A DNA stretch of 64,000 nucleotides, taken from Plutella xylostella (lineage: Eukaryota > Arthropoda > Insecta > Lepidoptera > Plutellidae). How positions within the stretch are numbered: position 1 is the stretch's first letter; every line of letters starts with the position of its first letter. The stretch is taken from positions 3,286,001 to 3,350,000 of the forward strand of contig NC_063994.1 of the NCBI RefSeq assembly GCF_932276165.1, given 5' to 3'. Below are positions 34,014 to 46,163 of the stretch, in pieces. The notes beneath the pieces are model-generated. The model had not been told where the DNA came from and did no database searches. It saw nothing but the letters and a program-made list of their open reading frames with translations. Position numbers and translations under genes: made by a program.

Positions 34014-34744
34014 CTAAGGTACTCATATTGTTTGGACGCGGAAAACGGCTGGAAAGCGCTTAGAAAAGTAGCTTTAGGAAGTTATGAAAAACTTTTAGCT
34101 CGCTTCGAGTTGAGCTCAATCTAGAACTGGCTTTTCTGAGGGTATTGTCCATGATATTTTTATTAAAAGGGATATGTAGAAACATAATTGATGTACCTAT
34201 GTGTCTGTTTCACAATGACTGGAATACGCATCACATAAAATATGTTATATGCCAAGTTAAACTTTTATAAAATCTCCAAATCTGTTAGCATGCATAATGA
34301 TCTTTTTACCGCTTCAACCAGAAACATAATCATACTTTGTGAAACAGGCAGTTTATATTTCAGAGTAGAAACGTAACCATTATATTTCTCTTACGTACCA
34401 CAACTTAGCATTTAAATGAGTGAATTTCGAATCTATGTTTCAAACGCAGACTGTGCCGGTTTTAATGAACTGCAAATCGCACAGGATATTTGAAACCACA
34501 TCGCAATTAACTCCTCGAAATTGGTTTATTTTACTCCGTACTGCCTTATATGAACTAGAATCGGGGAAACGTTTAATACCTGTGTAGTTGTGTACTAGGT
34601 ATCCTATTAGATACTACAATTACATTTGGTTCAATGAGTATTCGGATATTTAAGGGCTGTCACAACACTGCGTATACTGTAGACAGTTACTAAATTATGT
34701 GGTAGATGTTCGTATTTGAGATACAAAATTGTGGATGGGTTGTG
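34014..34744. other. Unassigned DNA
   Basis: No gene or repeat identified. Confidence 0.5.
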
Positions 34745-35327
34745 CATATATATAATTTATTTATTTCAGACAATTTGTCCATATAAAAACACGGTTTACA
34801 ACACTTACATTCTAATATCTACTTAATAACGAAAACAGATTTTGTTCTTAAGACTAGTTGCCAGACAAGTGGACTGTCATTTCTTTGTGCTATAGCACTT
34901 AGGATACTGTTACGGCTCCCCCGCACTCTGCCCAAAAGAGAGGCCGACTTCTTGCACCAGATTGCATTGAAGCCGTCTGTGCGTGCCTCGGCGAACATTG
35001 CTGAGGCACTGCAGAAGCCGGGTAGCCGCAACTGTGCCCTAAATGCATTATTGAATTGGATACGCAGAGCATTATACGCCTTTTGGGTATATTTTACCCA
35101 CAAACTTCCCGAGTACAAAGATGTGCAGTATGCTTTAAAAATCGCAATTTTGACTGCAGGTGTACATCGGGAAAATCTGCGGGCCAGCATATTCGCCCTG
35201 ACTGATAATGCTCTGCGTTCCCTCTCCATGTCCGCGTCATCATTCAGGTCCTCGGTCAACACGTGCCCAAGATATTTAAACTGATGAGCATAATCTATTA
35301 CCGATGACCGGTGGATACCTCGAACAA
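34745..35327 (-). pseudogene. Non-LTR retrotransposon reverse-transcriptase C-terminal fragment
   Basis: The minus-strand frame from about 35327 to 34819 encodes, in order, HQFKYLGHVLTEDL, DADMERERRAL, ANMLARRFSRCTPAVKIAIF and AFRAQLRLPGFCSASAMFAE. This is the region after the polymerase core of LINE reverse transcriptases of the type common in Lepidoptera. The catalytic core and endonuclease are missing, so it is a 5'-truncated dead copy. Downstream (34745-34818) an AATAAATTATA stretch on the minus strand may be its 3' tail. The family (RTE-like or other) is uncertain. Confidence 0.75.
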
Positions 35328-35415
35328 GCTAGTAGCGTGGGACCACCTCTGGAACGACGACCTTTCTCTGGCATGTCGTGCTATTTAGCAGTAGTGGCTT
35401 GGCTACATGAGGATT

Positions 35416-35490
35416 CACATCCAGTGGCGTGCTTCGGGTGAGACCTACGTCCAGCAGTGGACTGCTATAAGCTGATGATGATGATTATAA
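35416..35490 (+). repeat. LINE 3'-end fragment ending in (GAT)n
   Basis: CCAGTGGCGTGCTTCGGGTG, then CCAGCAGTGGACTGCTATAA and GATGATGATGATT. It is the inverse of the segment at 42400-42470, so two copies of the same 3' end lie in opposite orientations. Confidence 0.65.
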
Positions 35491-38047
35491 GCATATTTAC
35501 GGCTACTCTGCATCATTAATGCAGCACTTTATATTTAAGATTTGTGCGGTCATCTGCCAAAAAATTTCCTTGAATATATTCATGATAATTTCTGGTAGGG
35601 GCTGAATAACATAATATTACATATTATAACGCCACAAGTTGCCAGCCGACGCTGGGAATATTAATTCAAGGCCAACTAAAATCCACTTACATTTTTTTCT
35701 TCCACAAGATAATAATAGTCGGCCTTCAACGATGCCTCAAGTAAAATATTACTTTCATAAATCTGAAATTTTGCGAAGAGAAGTACCTACGTGTTTCTTA
35801 TATTAGCAAGCCTCACAGCGGGGTAGGTACATCCACTGCGAACTCTTTGCATGTTTAATATCTTATTTTTTTACCTATTATGTTAAAAATACTATCGGAT
35901 CTACAAGTCTAGATACAGATTTATATGTCTTAACAAAATAAAAATATGGGCTTTCCCACATATTACAAAATAGCTTTTCGACGATTCGGCTCGCAACCTG
36001 TCAGGAGTAAAAATGTACCTAAAGTGAAAAGCAGGTTACTCGCTTGCGAATCACCACTGACTACCCCTTTGGGGATTACAGTCGTGAGCATATTATGTAC
36101 GTATGTTGTAGATGCGACTGCATGCGGTTGGTGTGGTACGGTCAGTCTGATTTCAGCTTTGGCTAATTGGCATTTTTGTCAAAATCCAGGGCTCGATATC
36201 AAGTTCTGAAGGACACACTATTTTGGCGCCATTTTGCCACATACGAGCAACAGATTGACCTAAACTATTATTATCCAGCAGGCTAGCCTCCTCTGGTGAC
36301 GTATCACTAAATTCCAATCCGACCGACACTATAGAGCTTCCACTATGTTATTGTATTTTAGACGTTTCCTTATGTCTGGTAAGTAAAGTTGGTTTTCCTT
36401 TGCAGTGCAAATATGTATGGGATTTTTTGTCATTGTCAATAAACAAATAATATAATGGACAGAGTATAATCTGAATGGCCAGTTTTTTCACTACGGTAAC
36501 ATGACAAACCCAAGTTTGCCACCGACACCCTAACAAGAATATAGACATCACTATCCTTGTAGAAGACTAGTATTATAACTTGCGTGTGATAACGCATATA
36601 ATTCTCCCAAAGAACTTCCTTTTATACACCGCACACCACGTTGTGGGTTTAACCGTAAATTTTCAGTATCGGAACTATAAAGTTTGGTGGAACACAATAT
36701 AGCTAGGACAAGCCGGGTAAGTCACAACACAATTCTGTTTCAGGTTGAGGCTATAGGATAACGAAATAAGAAAAGTGATAATAAAATTCAACATGTAGTT
36801 ATTTTATATTGAGTCTTAAGTTAGGATACAAAGGTAGCTATGAAAAAATATTTTTAGTGTTATCTTACAGAATTATGATTTAAATGTACTAGCATTATTT
36901 TCAATATAATATCACGTTGAATTACTTTGAAAATCGCCTAAAAGTTTTTTTAAATATTTATATTGATAAAATATATTATTAGGTAGGTATTTAAAATATT
37001 TAGCATTTATGAAGACCTCTAATTGGAACTCACCATCATTATTATACACAATTTGAATAACCAATTCTGATAAATACAGGTACCTAAATATACCTACCAT
37101 AATAATATATATGTTCCATACAACGTGCACATGAGTAAAATTAAACAAATACCAGGTATTCTAATCGAACTGAAACGTAACGAGCCGTTATACATTGTTA
37201 ATTATTATTTGTCTAAAATTAACAGTCAATTAAGTTGTGAACACTGTTGTTTACCTTTAGTAGGTTTAGCCTTTATAAATTATCGCACCAGTGCCTAGAT
37301 ATTTTGGACCCTGTAGAATAAATTACAATATAATTAAATTTATTTATGTGTTATAAATGTATTTACGGCGTAAATGAACAGTTTGGGAAAGTTCGCGGGA
37401 ATGGTTAGTTTTTATTATCCTTATGTGACATTCCTAATTTCTGTAGGTAATAAGTACTTCGTTTTTCAAAGATCGAAAAAGGGTAATATTTTAATTGTAT
37501 ATGACAAGCTTCGTATACGATACGTCATTGTACTAATGTTCCATGAGCCCGAGCTAAAACACCTTTTGTTTTTAACATTGTTTAATGTCGGCATAGAATA
37601 AGTGTGTGTGTGTGTGTATGTGGTAAAGCAATATCAGAAATAGCCACAGTATTTAGAAATAGGTCAAATGTCCTCGAGAAATGGATGACCTAAGCTGTTA
37701 CCTGCGCAGACAAAGAATCAATAGAGTTTTACAAAATATGATTTTATGCTATTTAAAATGTTGTACCAAAAGTGGTTAATTCATGCCATTCATAGATAAT
37801 AATAATTTCATGATCAAGTGACTTTTTGCTATGTGCATTTGTTTATGTTTAATTTTCAATAAAGTTGGTCAGAATGATAATCCGAGTCACTCCTTTTCAG
37901 ATTACTCTCTATCCTTTGCAACACCTTGCGCGTCTTTTGCTTACTGTACTTAGTACTAGACGAGATAACTTTGCAAGCCAATGCGGAATGGATCTCGAGA
38001 GCAACGGTTAGTGTTATACATAATTCCCCGTATGCATGGCAACGACG
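35491..38047. other. Unassigned DNA with MITE B and hairpin repeat
   Basis: At about 36044-36080 CGAATCACCACTGACTACCC with CTTTGGGGATTACAGTC forms a short hairpin also present at 44497-44530. At 36325-36475 there is a MITE B-type copy (GAGCTTCCACTATGTTATTG, GGTTTTCCTTTGCAGT, ATAATATAATGGACAGAGTA). A GT microsatellite lies at 37602-37620. No gene supported. Confidence 0.5.
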
Positions 38048-38325
38048 ACCAGACGGCGCAGTGGTTAGAGACTCTGCCTGCCGAGCCGAAGGCCGCGGGT
38101 TCGATCCCCACCCGAGTCAGATGTGAATTTAAAGATCGTTATTTTGTTCTCGGGTCTTAGAAGTATTTTTTGTGTTACGTGAAACCTATCTCCAACCCCG
38201 CCTGCCAAGCGTGGAGATTCTGACAATGATACTCCATCCAGGTTTGAGGAGGCCCATGTTCTTCAGTGGACTATTTACGACATGTGTGTTTGTGTGTGTG
38301 TGTGTCTGTGTGAGTATGTGTGGCA
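38048..38325 (+). mobile_element. tRNA-derived SINE, second family, copy 2
   Basis: The head GACGGCGCAGTGGTTAGAGA (A-box) and GCCGCGGGTTCGATCCCCAC (B-box) parallel 23494-23590, followed by GTCAGATGTG and a body with TTCTCGGGTCTTAGAAG. It ends near a GT-rich microsatellite (38284-38320). Confidence 0.72.
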
Positions 38326-38333
38326 ACAAAGCA

Positions 38334-38465
38334 GGAGGGTCACTCTATACTAACGAAAACGAACGAACGAGAGCTGTCGTGCAATTGGCACGTTTACAAC
38401 GAGATAGAGTCGTGGCTTCGTTTCTTCGTGAAACTTTGTTTTTCGTGTGTATAGAGTAACCCTCC
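38334..38465 (+). mobile_element. MITE family C, copy 3
   Basis: GGAGGGTCACTCTATACTAA and GTATAGAGTAACCCTCC are inverted ends; the interior GAGCTGTCGTGCAATTGGCA matches copy 1 with small changes. Confidence 0.78.
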
Positions 38466-38613
38466 AGTTCTCAAAGGTGAGCATCTATTTAATATTGCAT
38501 AAGGATAATATCTGGAGATATCTGGAACTAGAATAATCGCATCAGCGTGATTGTTGACTCCTTATTCCCAGCACGTCGGGTCTCACAAAATACAATGCGG
38601 ACGAAACATTATA

Positions 38614-38880
38614 CAGGGTGTTTGAAATCGGTAAAGTATGGGTATGGGTAAGCAGAAAGAGGGTTATTCAGGCTTAACATGTTTTGTTATATAGTATTTT
38701 TATTATTTCTCTTGAAAATTCGCGATTTTTTTTAATTCCCATAGTAAATTTGTTGTTATGTGATTTTTTACCGTAGAGAATAGACTTTTTCCACGTATAT
38801 TTAAATGTCATAAGTAGACAAAAGTCGGGGTGACTCAACTCTTTTCTGCTTACTATACTTACCACTTTTGCCACCCTGTG
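38614..38880. mobile_element. MITE with CAGGGTG ends (family D relative)
   Basis: CAGGGTGTTTGAAATCGGTA at the left and TACCACTTTTGCCACCCTGTG at the right are inverted, with GTAAGCAGAAAGAG / CTTTTCTGCTTAC continuing inward. TA flanks the left end. Confidence 0.65.
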
Positions 38881-38965
38881 TATCTTCCGCGGGGAAATGT
38901 CTGGATGCTGTACGTACATAAGCAACTCAATTACTACAGGTCTTGTTTATATACTATTCGGAACT

Positions 38966-39072
38966 GAGGGGGTTACTCTACATTACGAAAAACTAAGTTT
39001 CGGAGCGCTGCCGCGGCGATTGCACGACATCTCTCGCACGTTCGTTTTTCGTCAGTATAGAGTGACGCCCCT
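38966..39072. mobile_element. MITE family C, copy 4 (short)
   Basis: GAGGGGGTTACTCTACATTA and CAGTATAGAGTGACGCCCCT match the family C ends; the interior is shortened and GC-richer (GGAGCGCTGCCGCGGCG). Confidence 0.6.
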
Positions 39073-41480
39073 GGGACGGGTGGTGCAAGGTTTATGCCTT
39101 GCAGTGTTGCTAGATTCGGTTCCCTAGCAATACGAAATTGAATTTCTATCAATGCGGATTTGAACGCTGCGGCGGCGGGTTGGACGATGATAGAAACCGT
39201 TGTAAGAATCCTCGACTTTCTGGATCTATAATGTATATGAAAGTTGGTGTAATTTTATTCAGATCAAGAAAGTATGCTTTAAAATTTAGCGAGATACCTA
39301 CAGGCTTTATTATCGATTTCAAAAAGCTTTCAACTTTTGTGGATTTGTATTTCTGATTCACCAATTTTGAAGTTCAGCCAAATTATATTTATTTCTTCAG
39401 ACACACAAAATCAAATAAAAATCTATTAAAACCCCGTCTTTTTTTCGGCTAGCGGCACCTTGAAACGGATCAAACTCAAATACCAAGTAATTAGAACTCA
39501 AACGGCCCTGACGACCAGACTTCTCTCTAAAAGGTGAACATTCTTGAATTGGAATCACTAAAGTTACCTCTGAAAATTCATTAAAACGTTTATTGGATCT
39601 CAAGAAACAAAACTCACCAGTCTATGAACAGAAAGTTCCATCTCACAAAAAGGTTTCCTCTACATAATTTAAAAGAACAAGGCTTTTTGCCTAAAACTGA
39701 ACGGAAAAACACGGGAGAGGAACGATAAAATTTATTGCGAAACTTTTACAAAAAGTAGTAGCTTTAGTCATTATCATTCTTGCCGGGTTTTAAACTGTAA
39801 AGTCAAAGGCAAAGGTAGGTTATGAACAGGCGATATCAAAGGTGAAGGTCTATAAAGGAAAATGTGTCTCTATTTTTATGTTAGATACTGATTATACAAT
39901 ACAATACAAACATTTTAGCATCATGACAAGCACTAAAAGAAAGTATTATTACTGTGTATACTCTGTAAATGTATACTCTTAGGTACCTAGGTGGCGGAAC
40001 TACAAATGGTACCAGAGTATTCAGTATTCACGCCTCCAACCATTACACACTGCCTAATGTGGCTTAATTTATATTGTTAATTTGAATTTCTGAGCTTGCG
40101 AGCTTATTCGCTACCTGGTTCAACTTTCCAAATGGAGATTAATTGAAAAGTTTAAAGTTTTAACGCTGCTTAGATTATTTGGGCTAGAGTAAGGTACCCA
40201 TTATCCTTTCCCACGCATTATTTAATTTTTTACAGCCTATTTTAAGATCAGTTTTACGAGACTAACAAACACTGAATACTAGTCGTAGGTAGTACTGAAA
40301 AAAACTAGGAACAGACGAACAGACCTACTGGTTGTAGTTATACTATACATAAGTACTAGTTATAAGTAAGTATAATGATGTTGTCAGTTCCACTCGAAAG
40401 AGCCACGCTAACTACAGGAGCTTTACCCCCCATAGAACAGAAATAGAATAGGTAGAATAATCATAACCCACCTTTTAACGTGAACGTAGTCGTCCAAAAA
40501 CGACTTTTTAAAATAACAAAACGAATTCTACGTTTACTACTCGCATTCCCATTGTATATGCGAGCAATTCACTCCGTTGTTACATAAACAGAAGGCCACA
40601 GAACCAACACACTTTAACTCTTTCATCGTCCATTGTTACGATTGTCAAAGAGGCGGAAACGCCGTGAAACACGGACTTTTGTTCAAACAATAATAATGAA
40701 AACACATAATTTTGGCGCTACAAACTCGTGAGTGGAATGAGCGGTATTTTAGCCGGTTTCAATATGATATAATAATATTATTTGCTATATGAATTGGCAT
40801 TTCTGACAGCAGTTCTAAAATAACTAACCATAGCGGTAAGCTAACTTGTGATACCTAGATTCTGATAGTAGAGGTATACTGTACTCCAGAGTACTCTTTA
40901 TTTACACATCCATCAAAATAATAAGGTTAACAAATTTAATCATAACTTACACAAAGGTTCTACTGCACATAGGTTCCACTCGAGAGAGCCAGGTGCAGGT
41001 ACTTACACCCCTACAGAGAATAGAATAGAATAGGCCAACTCCCCATGAGGCCATTTTGTATTGCTTACTTTCTATTTTAGCTAAGTTTAGAAAACAGCGT
41101 CAAGCGATTTTAGACAAAAAATCATTTATAAATAGTCACGCAATCATTCGCCGGAGACAAACCTTTGAATTTCAGCTCGCGCCTTACATTTTTATTGCAA
41201 TTTCGTCCAACAATTTCTTTTGTTGCCCCCGAGCCCGCTTTTAGCAAGCTTGGACTAAAAATTAATGTTTTCCCCTCTGACGTGGAATATAAAGGACAAC
41301 TTTTCCCGCAGATCCCTTTTTGTGATACAAGTTTTTGTAATCGCCCCGTTTTATTCGACAAACTTCGCAGCTACTCCGGGCTGTGATTATTCACTGTTTT
41401 TGAAACATTGCAGTTCAAGTTGTTTACTAGACGACGCCTTTATTTAAATGCACAGACTTATTTTTGTTAAGTTTTGTATG
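39073..41480. other. Unassigned DNA with SINE tail fragments
   Basis: At about 40385-40455 and 40940-41035 there are plus-strand 3' tails of the SINE family (TTCCACTCGAGAGAGCCAGG, CACCCCTACAGAGAATAGAA). Overlapping frames at 41056-41447 on both strands have no domain and I do not call them. Confidence 0.5.
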
Positions 41481-41690
41481 GTTTCATCATCATCATCAGC
41501 CAATAATCATCCACTGCTCTCCCAAGGAGCGCCACAACACTCGGTCCTCGGCCTTCCTCATCCAACCACTACCGGCTACCCGCCTTAGGTCGTCAGTCCA
41601 GCGGACAGGAGCGCGTCCCACGCTGCTGCGTTTGCCTGTTCGTGGTCTCCACTCGAGAACTCGTCTACCCCAACGGTATGGTTAAATAAT
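41481..41690 (-). repeat. LINE 3'-end fragment
   Basis: Starts with TCATCATCATCAGCC, then CCACTGCTCTCCCAAGGAGC and CGGACAGGAGCGCGTCCCAC. It is related in layout to 42400-42580 and is a truncated non-LTR retrotransposon 3' end. Confidence 0.55.
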
Positions 41691-41817
41691 TGTAACAACT
41701 AAACTAAACAACCAATTATACAGGTTTCCACGTATAAAAAATATTAATATCTGGTACTTAATATTATTAAAACATTGATAAACAAAAAAGTATTGTAAAA
41801 TATACAGATTACCTTAC

Positions 41818-41852
41818 AGTTGTAGAGAGCCAGGTGCAGGCATAGAATAGAA
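41818..41852 (+). repeat. SINE tail fragment
   Basis: GAGAGCCAGGTGCAGGCATA followed by GAATAGAATT matches the SINE family 3' end with an internal deletion. Confidence 0.6.
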
Positions 41853-42113
41853 TTCACCTAATTACGTTTCATGAAAACTCGAATCATTATGTGATTAATC
41901 TCATATAATACCTAAGTAGGCAAATTAACGGGTTATCCATTTTATCACATACTGATTAACCATAACTACACATACACATGCATTGCATAAATTACTTTAC
42001 ACAGCCATTTCATAATCATTATCCCTTATCATATATATGTACATATATCGAAAAATATCAATAGGTAGCATTTAGTAATATTTAGAAGGGATTTTTATAA
42101 TTCTGTTACGGCG

Positions 42114-42240
42114 GGGTTACCCCCACCGAACATAAGCAATCGACAATCCTCAGGCAGCACCGCTTATCTGACAAATATGACGTAACTTGTATGGATCTGA
42201 CAGTTGGATAAGGATTGTTGATTGCTAATAAATTAAAAGT
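42114..42240. mobile_element. MITE family F
   Basis: AAGCAATCGACAATCCTCAG and GATAAGGATTGTTGATTGCT are inverted; the left side is preceded by GGGGTTACCCCCACCG, itself a small palindrome. A homologous half-copy is at 10050-10135. Confidence 0.6.
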
Positions 42241-42399
42241 CGATCTTGGTACGGTAGCTGGTGTCAGCTGGACCCATTCTAGATTTTTTATAAGTATAAG
42301 TAACCATATTACATACGAGTATATTACGTATAATACATATTCTTACGTATGCTTGTCATCTCAAAATTGATTAAGGCATGAATAAGGTTCTTTTATAGT

Positions 42400-42580
42400 A
42401 CTTACATCATTAGCCTATAGCAGTCCACTGCTGCACATAGGCCTCTCCCAAAGCACGCCACTGGATGCGATCTTTAGCTTTCCGAATCCAATCATAACCA
42501 GCCACCTTTCGCAAGTCGTCATCCCATCTAGCAGGAGGTACGTTTGCCTAGTCGCGGCCTCCACTCCAGAACATGTTTAC
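42400..42580 (-). repeat. LINE 3'-end fragment
   Basis: CATTAGCCTATAGCAGTCCA, CTGCACATAGGCCTCTCCCA, GCACGCCACTGGATGCGATC and TTCGCAAGTCGTCATCCCAT is the conserved 3' end of a lepidopteran non-LTR retrotransposon, reversed relative to 35416-35490. Confidence 0.7.
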
Positions 42581-44660
42581 CCTTTTATAGTACAAAACAC
42601 AGTATTTATTAATTTTAAATAATGTTATTGTGAATTAATTGAATGCAGCCGTTGATCGCTAACAGCGACGCTAAATTGATAATAATTGCTATATTTTGAT
42701 TCGCATTGTGAAATTTGCATATTAAACGAGTATTAGGCCGTCACACAGAAGTGTTTTAATTAAAAATTTATTTAATTTTGATCATGTGCGATATCAGTTA
42801 GTATATTTACAATATTAGCTATTAAACTGTACTTACCTGTTTACTACTACGAACCTAGCTTCGCTGGGTACAGCCAAAAGAACTAACAGGCCATTAAAGG
42901 GCACTAGCCATTCTAAATCTCAGAAGATAATCAAATAATTCAAATAATTAATATTATTATTTAAAAATCTGTGGAACGTAAAGACAAAACTGCTGCGAGA
43001 ACATACCTAGTTAACAATTCTTATCGCTCCATAGGAGGTATCCATTACATTTATAAATGGAGCTTCTTAATTTATCATAGAATAAAATACATTTATAAGC
43101 CATGCTATTTTATGCTTGCAAAAACCTTACCATGGCAAGTTGTCCTTTTTCATATAAGTACGAAATTTAAAACTATTCCTACTATGACTAAGTTTACTTA
43201 TCATGAATAAAAGCTCCAATTCACTAATAAGCTTAACATTATCGATTGTAACGAAAGAGCTTAGCGGGAACTACGAAAGAAAACAGAAAAATAATTGCAA
43301 ATTGAAAACAGACTTAACGGCACAGAGCCAATTGTCTTGCGAAAAAAAACCGGATAGTTTCCGAGTTTCTAAACTTGACTCTAGAACGGAATGGTTAATG
43401 CACAACTACAATAACTAGATAAGTGTGTGGCCATAGCGTAGTCGGAGTGTAACTTCAGGAACAACCTTTACTTACTCATGTTTACGAAATTATGCTTTTA
43501 TATTTACGCTACAATTACCCTAACGGTTTTCGGTAGATAGATCTGGCCGACCCACTACTATTTCCGTTCGTTATGATCGTAAAGGCATACTATATTAATT
43601 AAAAACAATAACTCATGATATAAGCTTTTCCCTACTGCAGATATTCCAAATGAACACACTGTAAAACAAAAATGTGTCCCAACAACGTGTGTGTACAACG
43701 TTGCCCATTTCTTCCCATTTACCACGCGTTGCTCCCAATCGCCCCTGCAGCGGCCCTAGCAGTATCTATTGTGTTATTTATTGTACGCTAGGGTTGTCAC
43801 GCAGTTCGGATACAAATACGGATACGAAGTCGGTTTCGTTGCATTTTTACTGCATAGTTTATCCTATCAAAGGTGTTGTGGCTGTCGATGATCTTCATTA
43901 TAGTGAATATGTTTTATTGTTGTTAACTGGTAAACGACCGGTACGCGGTTTACAAAATTTGTTACAATGTGAAATCTACAATTATAGTTTAATGTGGAAA
44001 TATTTACAAAAACGTGTTAAGGCATTTGGAATCATTAATGATTTGGATCATATGAAACTCTAAATTCAATTTAGTCCGTTTTTTAATGTTCCTCATTACA
44101 CATACACTTATGGCGGCTAACTCGTGATTCCGGATTTTTCCTTGCACCGGATATCGGTTCGGATCGCGCATCTCTCGCACACACAGTGATCCGGGCATTG
44201 TGTAGGTACGTGAACCGGTAGTACCCGGTATTTTTCCGGTACATTTTGCCCGATATGAGCTGAGAGCACGTCCGCTTTATGTAGTTTCCAATACGCTGGT
44301 ACGGACAAATGAAAATGGCTATGCGTTGTTTAGTCCGAGGTGAGCTGTCTGATTGGTATCTCTTACCGACGTTGCGCTATTGACTTTGTGTCATGTCTGA
44401 CATACGCTATACCTATACTGCTAGCAATGTTACAAAATGGTGGTACTTTACCCGTGGGTACAAAAGGTACGGCGAAAATTGGGTGTCTGTTTTGCGAATC
44501 ACCTCTGACTACCCCTTCGGGGATTAGTCGTGGAAATATGCATTCAAAAAATTAAAAAAAATATCAAAATGCTTATTTCGTTAACAATAATGGCTTACAC
44601 AATCTGTAACCAAGTGCTGAGACCAACCTTAATTATAACAATAATCTAGTGTTAAATAAT
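42581..44660. other. Unassigned DNA
   Basis: No gene supported. The 129-codon frame at 43674-44063 has no recognisable domain; part of it (43790-43830, GCTAGGGTTGTCACGCAG) resembles the end of a hAT-type repeat, but I found no partner end. The hairpin repeat CGAATCACCTCTGACTACCC with CTTCGGGGATTAGTC lies at 44497-44530. Confidence 0.5.
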
Positions 44661-44664
44661 ACAG

Positions 44665-44832
44665 TGATGTCGATTCTGAAGGCAGAAATTCTAATTTTAA
44701 CGCTGTCAAACTAAAAAATTTGCTACCATAAAATGACATTTACGGAAACAATCATAGAGTCGAATTTTAAACAAAGAAATTAAGGTTTTGACAGCACTAA
44801 ATTTAGAATTTTTGCCTTCAGAATCGATATCA
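44665..44832. mobile_element. MITE I (168 bp)
   Basis: TGATGTCGATTCTGAAGGCA and TGCCTTCAGAATCGATATCA are inverted ends (one mismatch in the outer block) and the symmetry continues for about 45 bp (AAATTCTAATTTTAACGCTG against CAGCACTAAATTTAGAATTT). The target duplication is unclear. Confidence 0.78.
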
Positions 44833-44988
44833 TTGAGTAAATAAATAAAATGCATGCATGCTACCGTTTTGTAGAATAGTAAGATTAATCTTTCTTCTTA
44901 GTGTATCGGTGACAAACACTAGACCTAAAATATGGTTTGTAAATGTGGTCAAAAGATTACGCAGTCAGATTAGTCGGTGATTTCCCTA

Positions 44989-45187
44989 AGGCCCGGGTCT
45001 CCTATTACGCGCCGTAGATCGCGTCCAGCGTCACGCCGTAGGCCGCGTCACGATGCTCACTACGTCTACGCGCCAACGTCGGCGTGTGAAGGAGACCGCA
45101 TCAGTACATTTCTATAGTGAGCATCGTGACGCAGCCTACAGCGTGACGCTGGACGCGACCTATGGCGTAAATAGGAGACCCGGGCCT
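44989..45187. mobile_element. MITE J, CpG-rich, with about 90-bp inverted arms
   Basis: AGGCCCGGGTCTCCTATTAC and the inverse of AAATAGGAGACCCGGGCCT mark the ends; arms continue through GATCGCGTCCAGCGTCACGC / GCGTGACGCTGGACGCGACC and GCGTCACGATGCTCACTA / TAGTGAGCATCGTGACGC. Much richer in CpG than its surroundings. Target duplication not settled. Confidence 0.82.
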
Positions 45188-45499
45188 AAGTAGATGGGAT
45201 TTTCGTTACAAAGTTCACCGTTGACACGAACAGAGGGTGTTGTAGGTTGATTTGTCATCTGAATTAGTGTGTTTGGTGTACTAATTGTATTAAAACTACT
45301 GCGTGTAATTAATAAAGCGAATTAAGTGATTACTATGATTTTCTAATGTTTTTTTTTTCATTTCCAGGTAAGCATATGAATAAACAAGTGGTGACATAAC
45401 AAGTTTAGTACTAAGATAAGGTAAGGCTCAAAATACGCATGATACGAAGTACGAATTGGCACATTTACATTATAGTATTTCGGTTAAACAGTTACATTG
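45188..45499. other. Spacer before the direct-repeat element
   Basis: Contains a poly-T tract followed by CATTTCCAGGTAAGC (45348-45376), which has both a splice-acceptor and a splice-donor look, but no coding sequence on either side supports an exon. Confidence 0.4.
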
Positions 45500-45804
45500 T
45501 ATAGTAAAACCACCAAACGTACACGATATAGGTTTATTTCCATGACTTTCAGCATTATTCATAGTTTTAGCAATAAATTACATTTTTATAATCCACAACT
45601 CGAACCACCATTTTTCATCCCAAAAACCCAATTGCCTCCTTTTTCTGACATCTCGCCTGACATCTATTCCCTTCTGTCAATCAAATGTCAGTCTCCCTCA
45701 AGAGCGGTGTTGCCACTATTCCTCGTAACATAATAGAATCAATTAAAATATGAATTACAGTGAAATAATACCCAATTTAGGATACTTTCACAGTGAACCT
45801 TACA
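45500..45804 (-). repeat. 305-bp direct repeat, copy 1 (3' LTR in minus orientation)
   Basis: Identical by eye to 51848-52152. In the minus sense: TGTAAGG start, TATAAAA at 45590-45584, AATAAA at 45538-45533 and, two bases beyond the shared block, a CTATACA end at 45498. The plus-strand frame across it is incidental. Confidence 0.88.
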
Positions 45805-46163
45805 CTCGTCCATCCTGACCTCGTGTATGTCCTCATACACGGATCAAAGTAGATACAAAGGCACCTTACACTCGGCAAGTGAGACTGACTATCGATAGTA
45901 TTAATTATACCTAATATCATTAAGTGGGTAGGTCTACACTAATATAATTAAATTATTAACTTTAACATCAGACAAAATATTTGTATAAAACAATGACTTA
46001 ACAATCAATCAACAGTTATCAGTGCAAATTGTAAACGTTAATGACTACTCCTTGTACATTGTAATAACAATTTCATAAAAATGGCCATAATAAGCATTAT
46101 TTTTATATAAGTAAACGAAGAGATAACAATCTGATAATCCATCCATTTCTAGTAGAGAATCGT

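Noticed and set aside
35416..35490. 3' end belonging to the reverse-transcriptase fragment at 34745-35327
   Set aside because: It is on the opposite strand and matches the separate 3' end at 42400-42470, so it is an independent insertion.
43674..44063. 129-codon frame as a gene
   Set aside because: Composition is not protein-like, part overlaps repeat-like sequence, and no domain is visible.
45348..45376. Functional splice acceptor plus donor (poly-T, CATTTCCAGGTAAGC)
   Set aside because: No coding sequence on either side; the two signals are directly adjacent and leave no exon between them.
45497..45733. Identical frames at 45497-45733 and 51788-52081 as duplicated genes
   Set aside because: They lie within the 305-bp LTR-like direct repeats and run against the orientation of the LTR signals.
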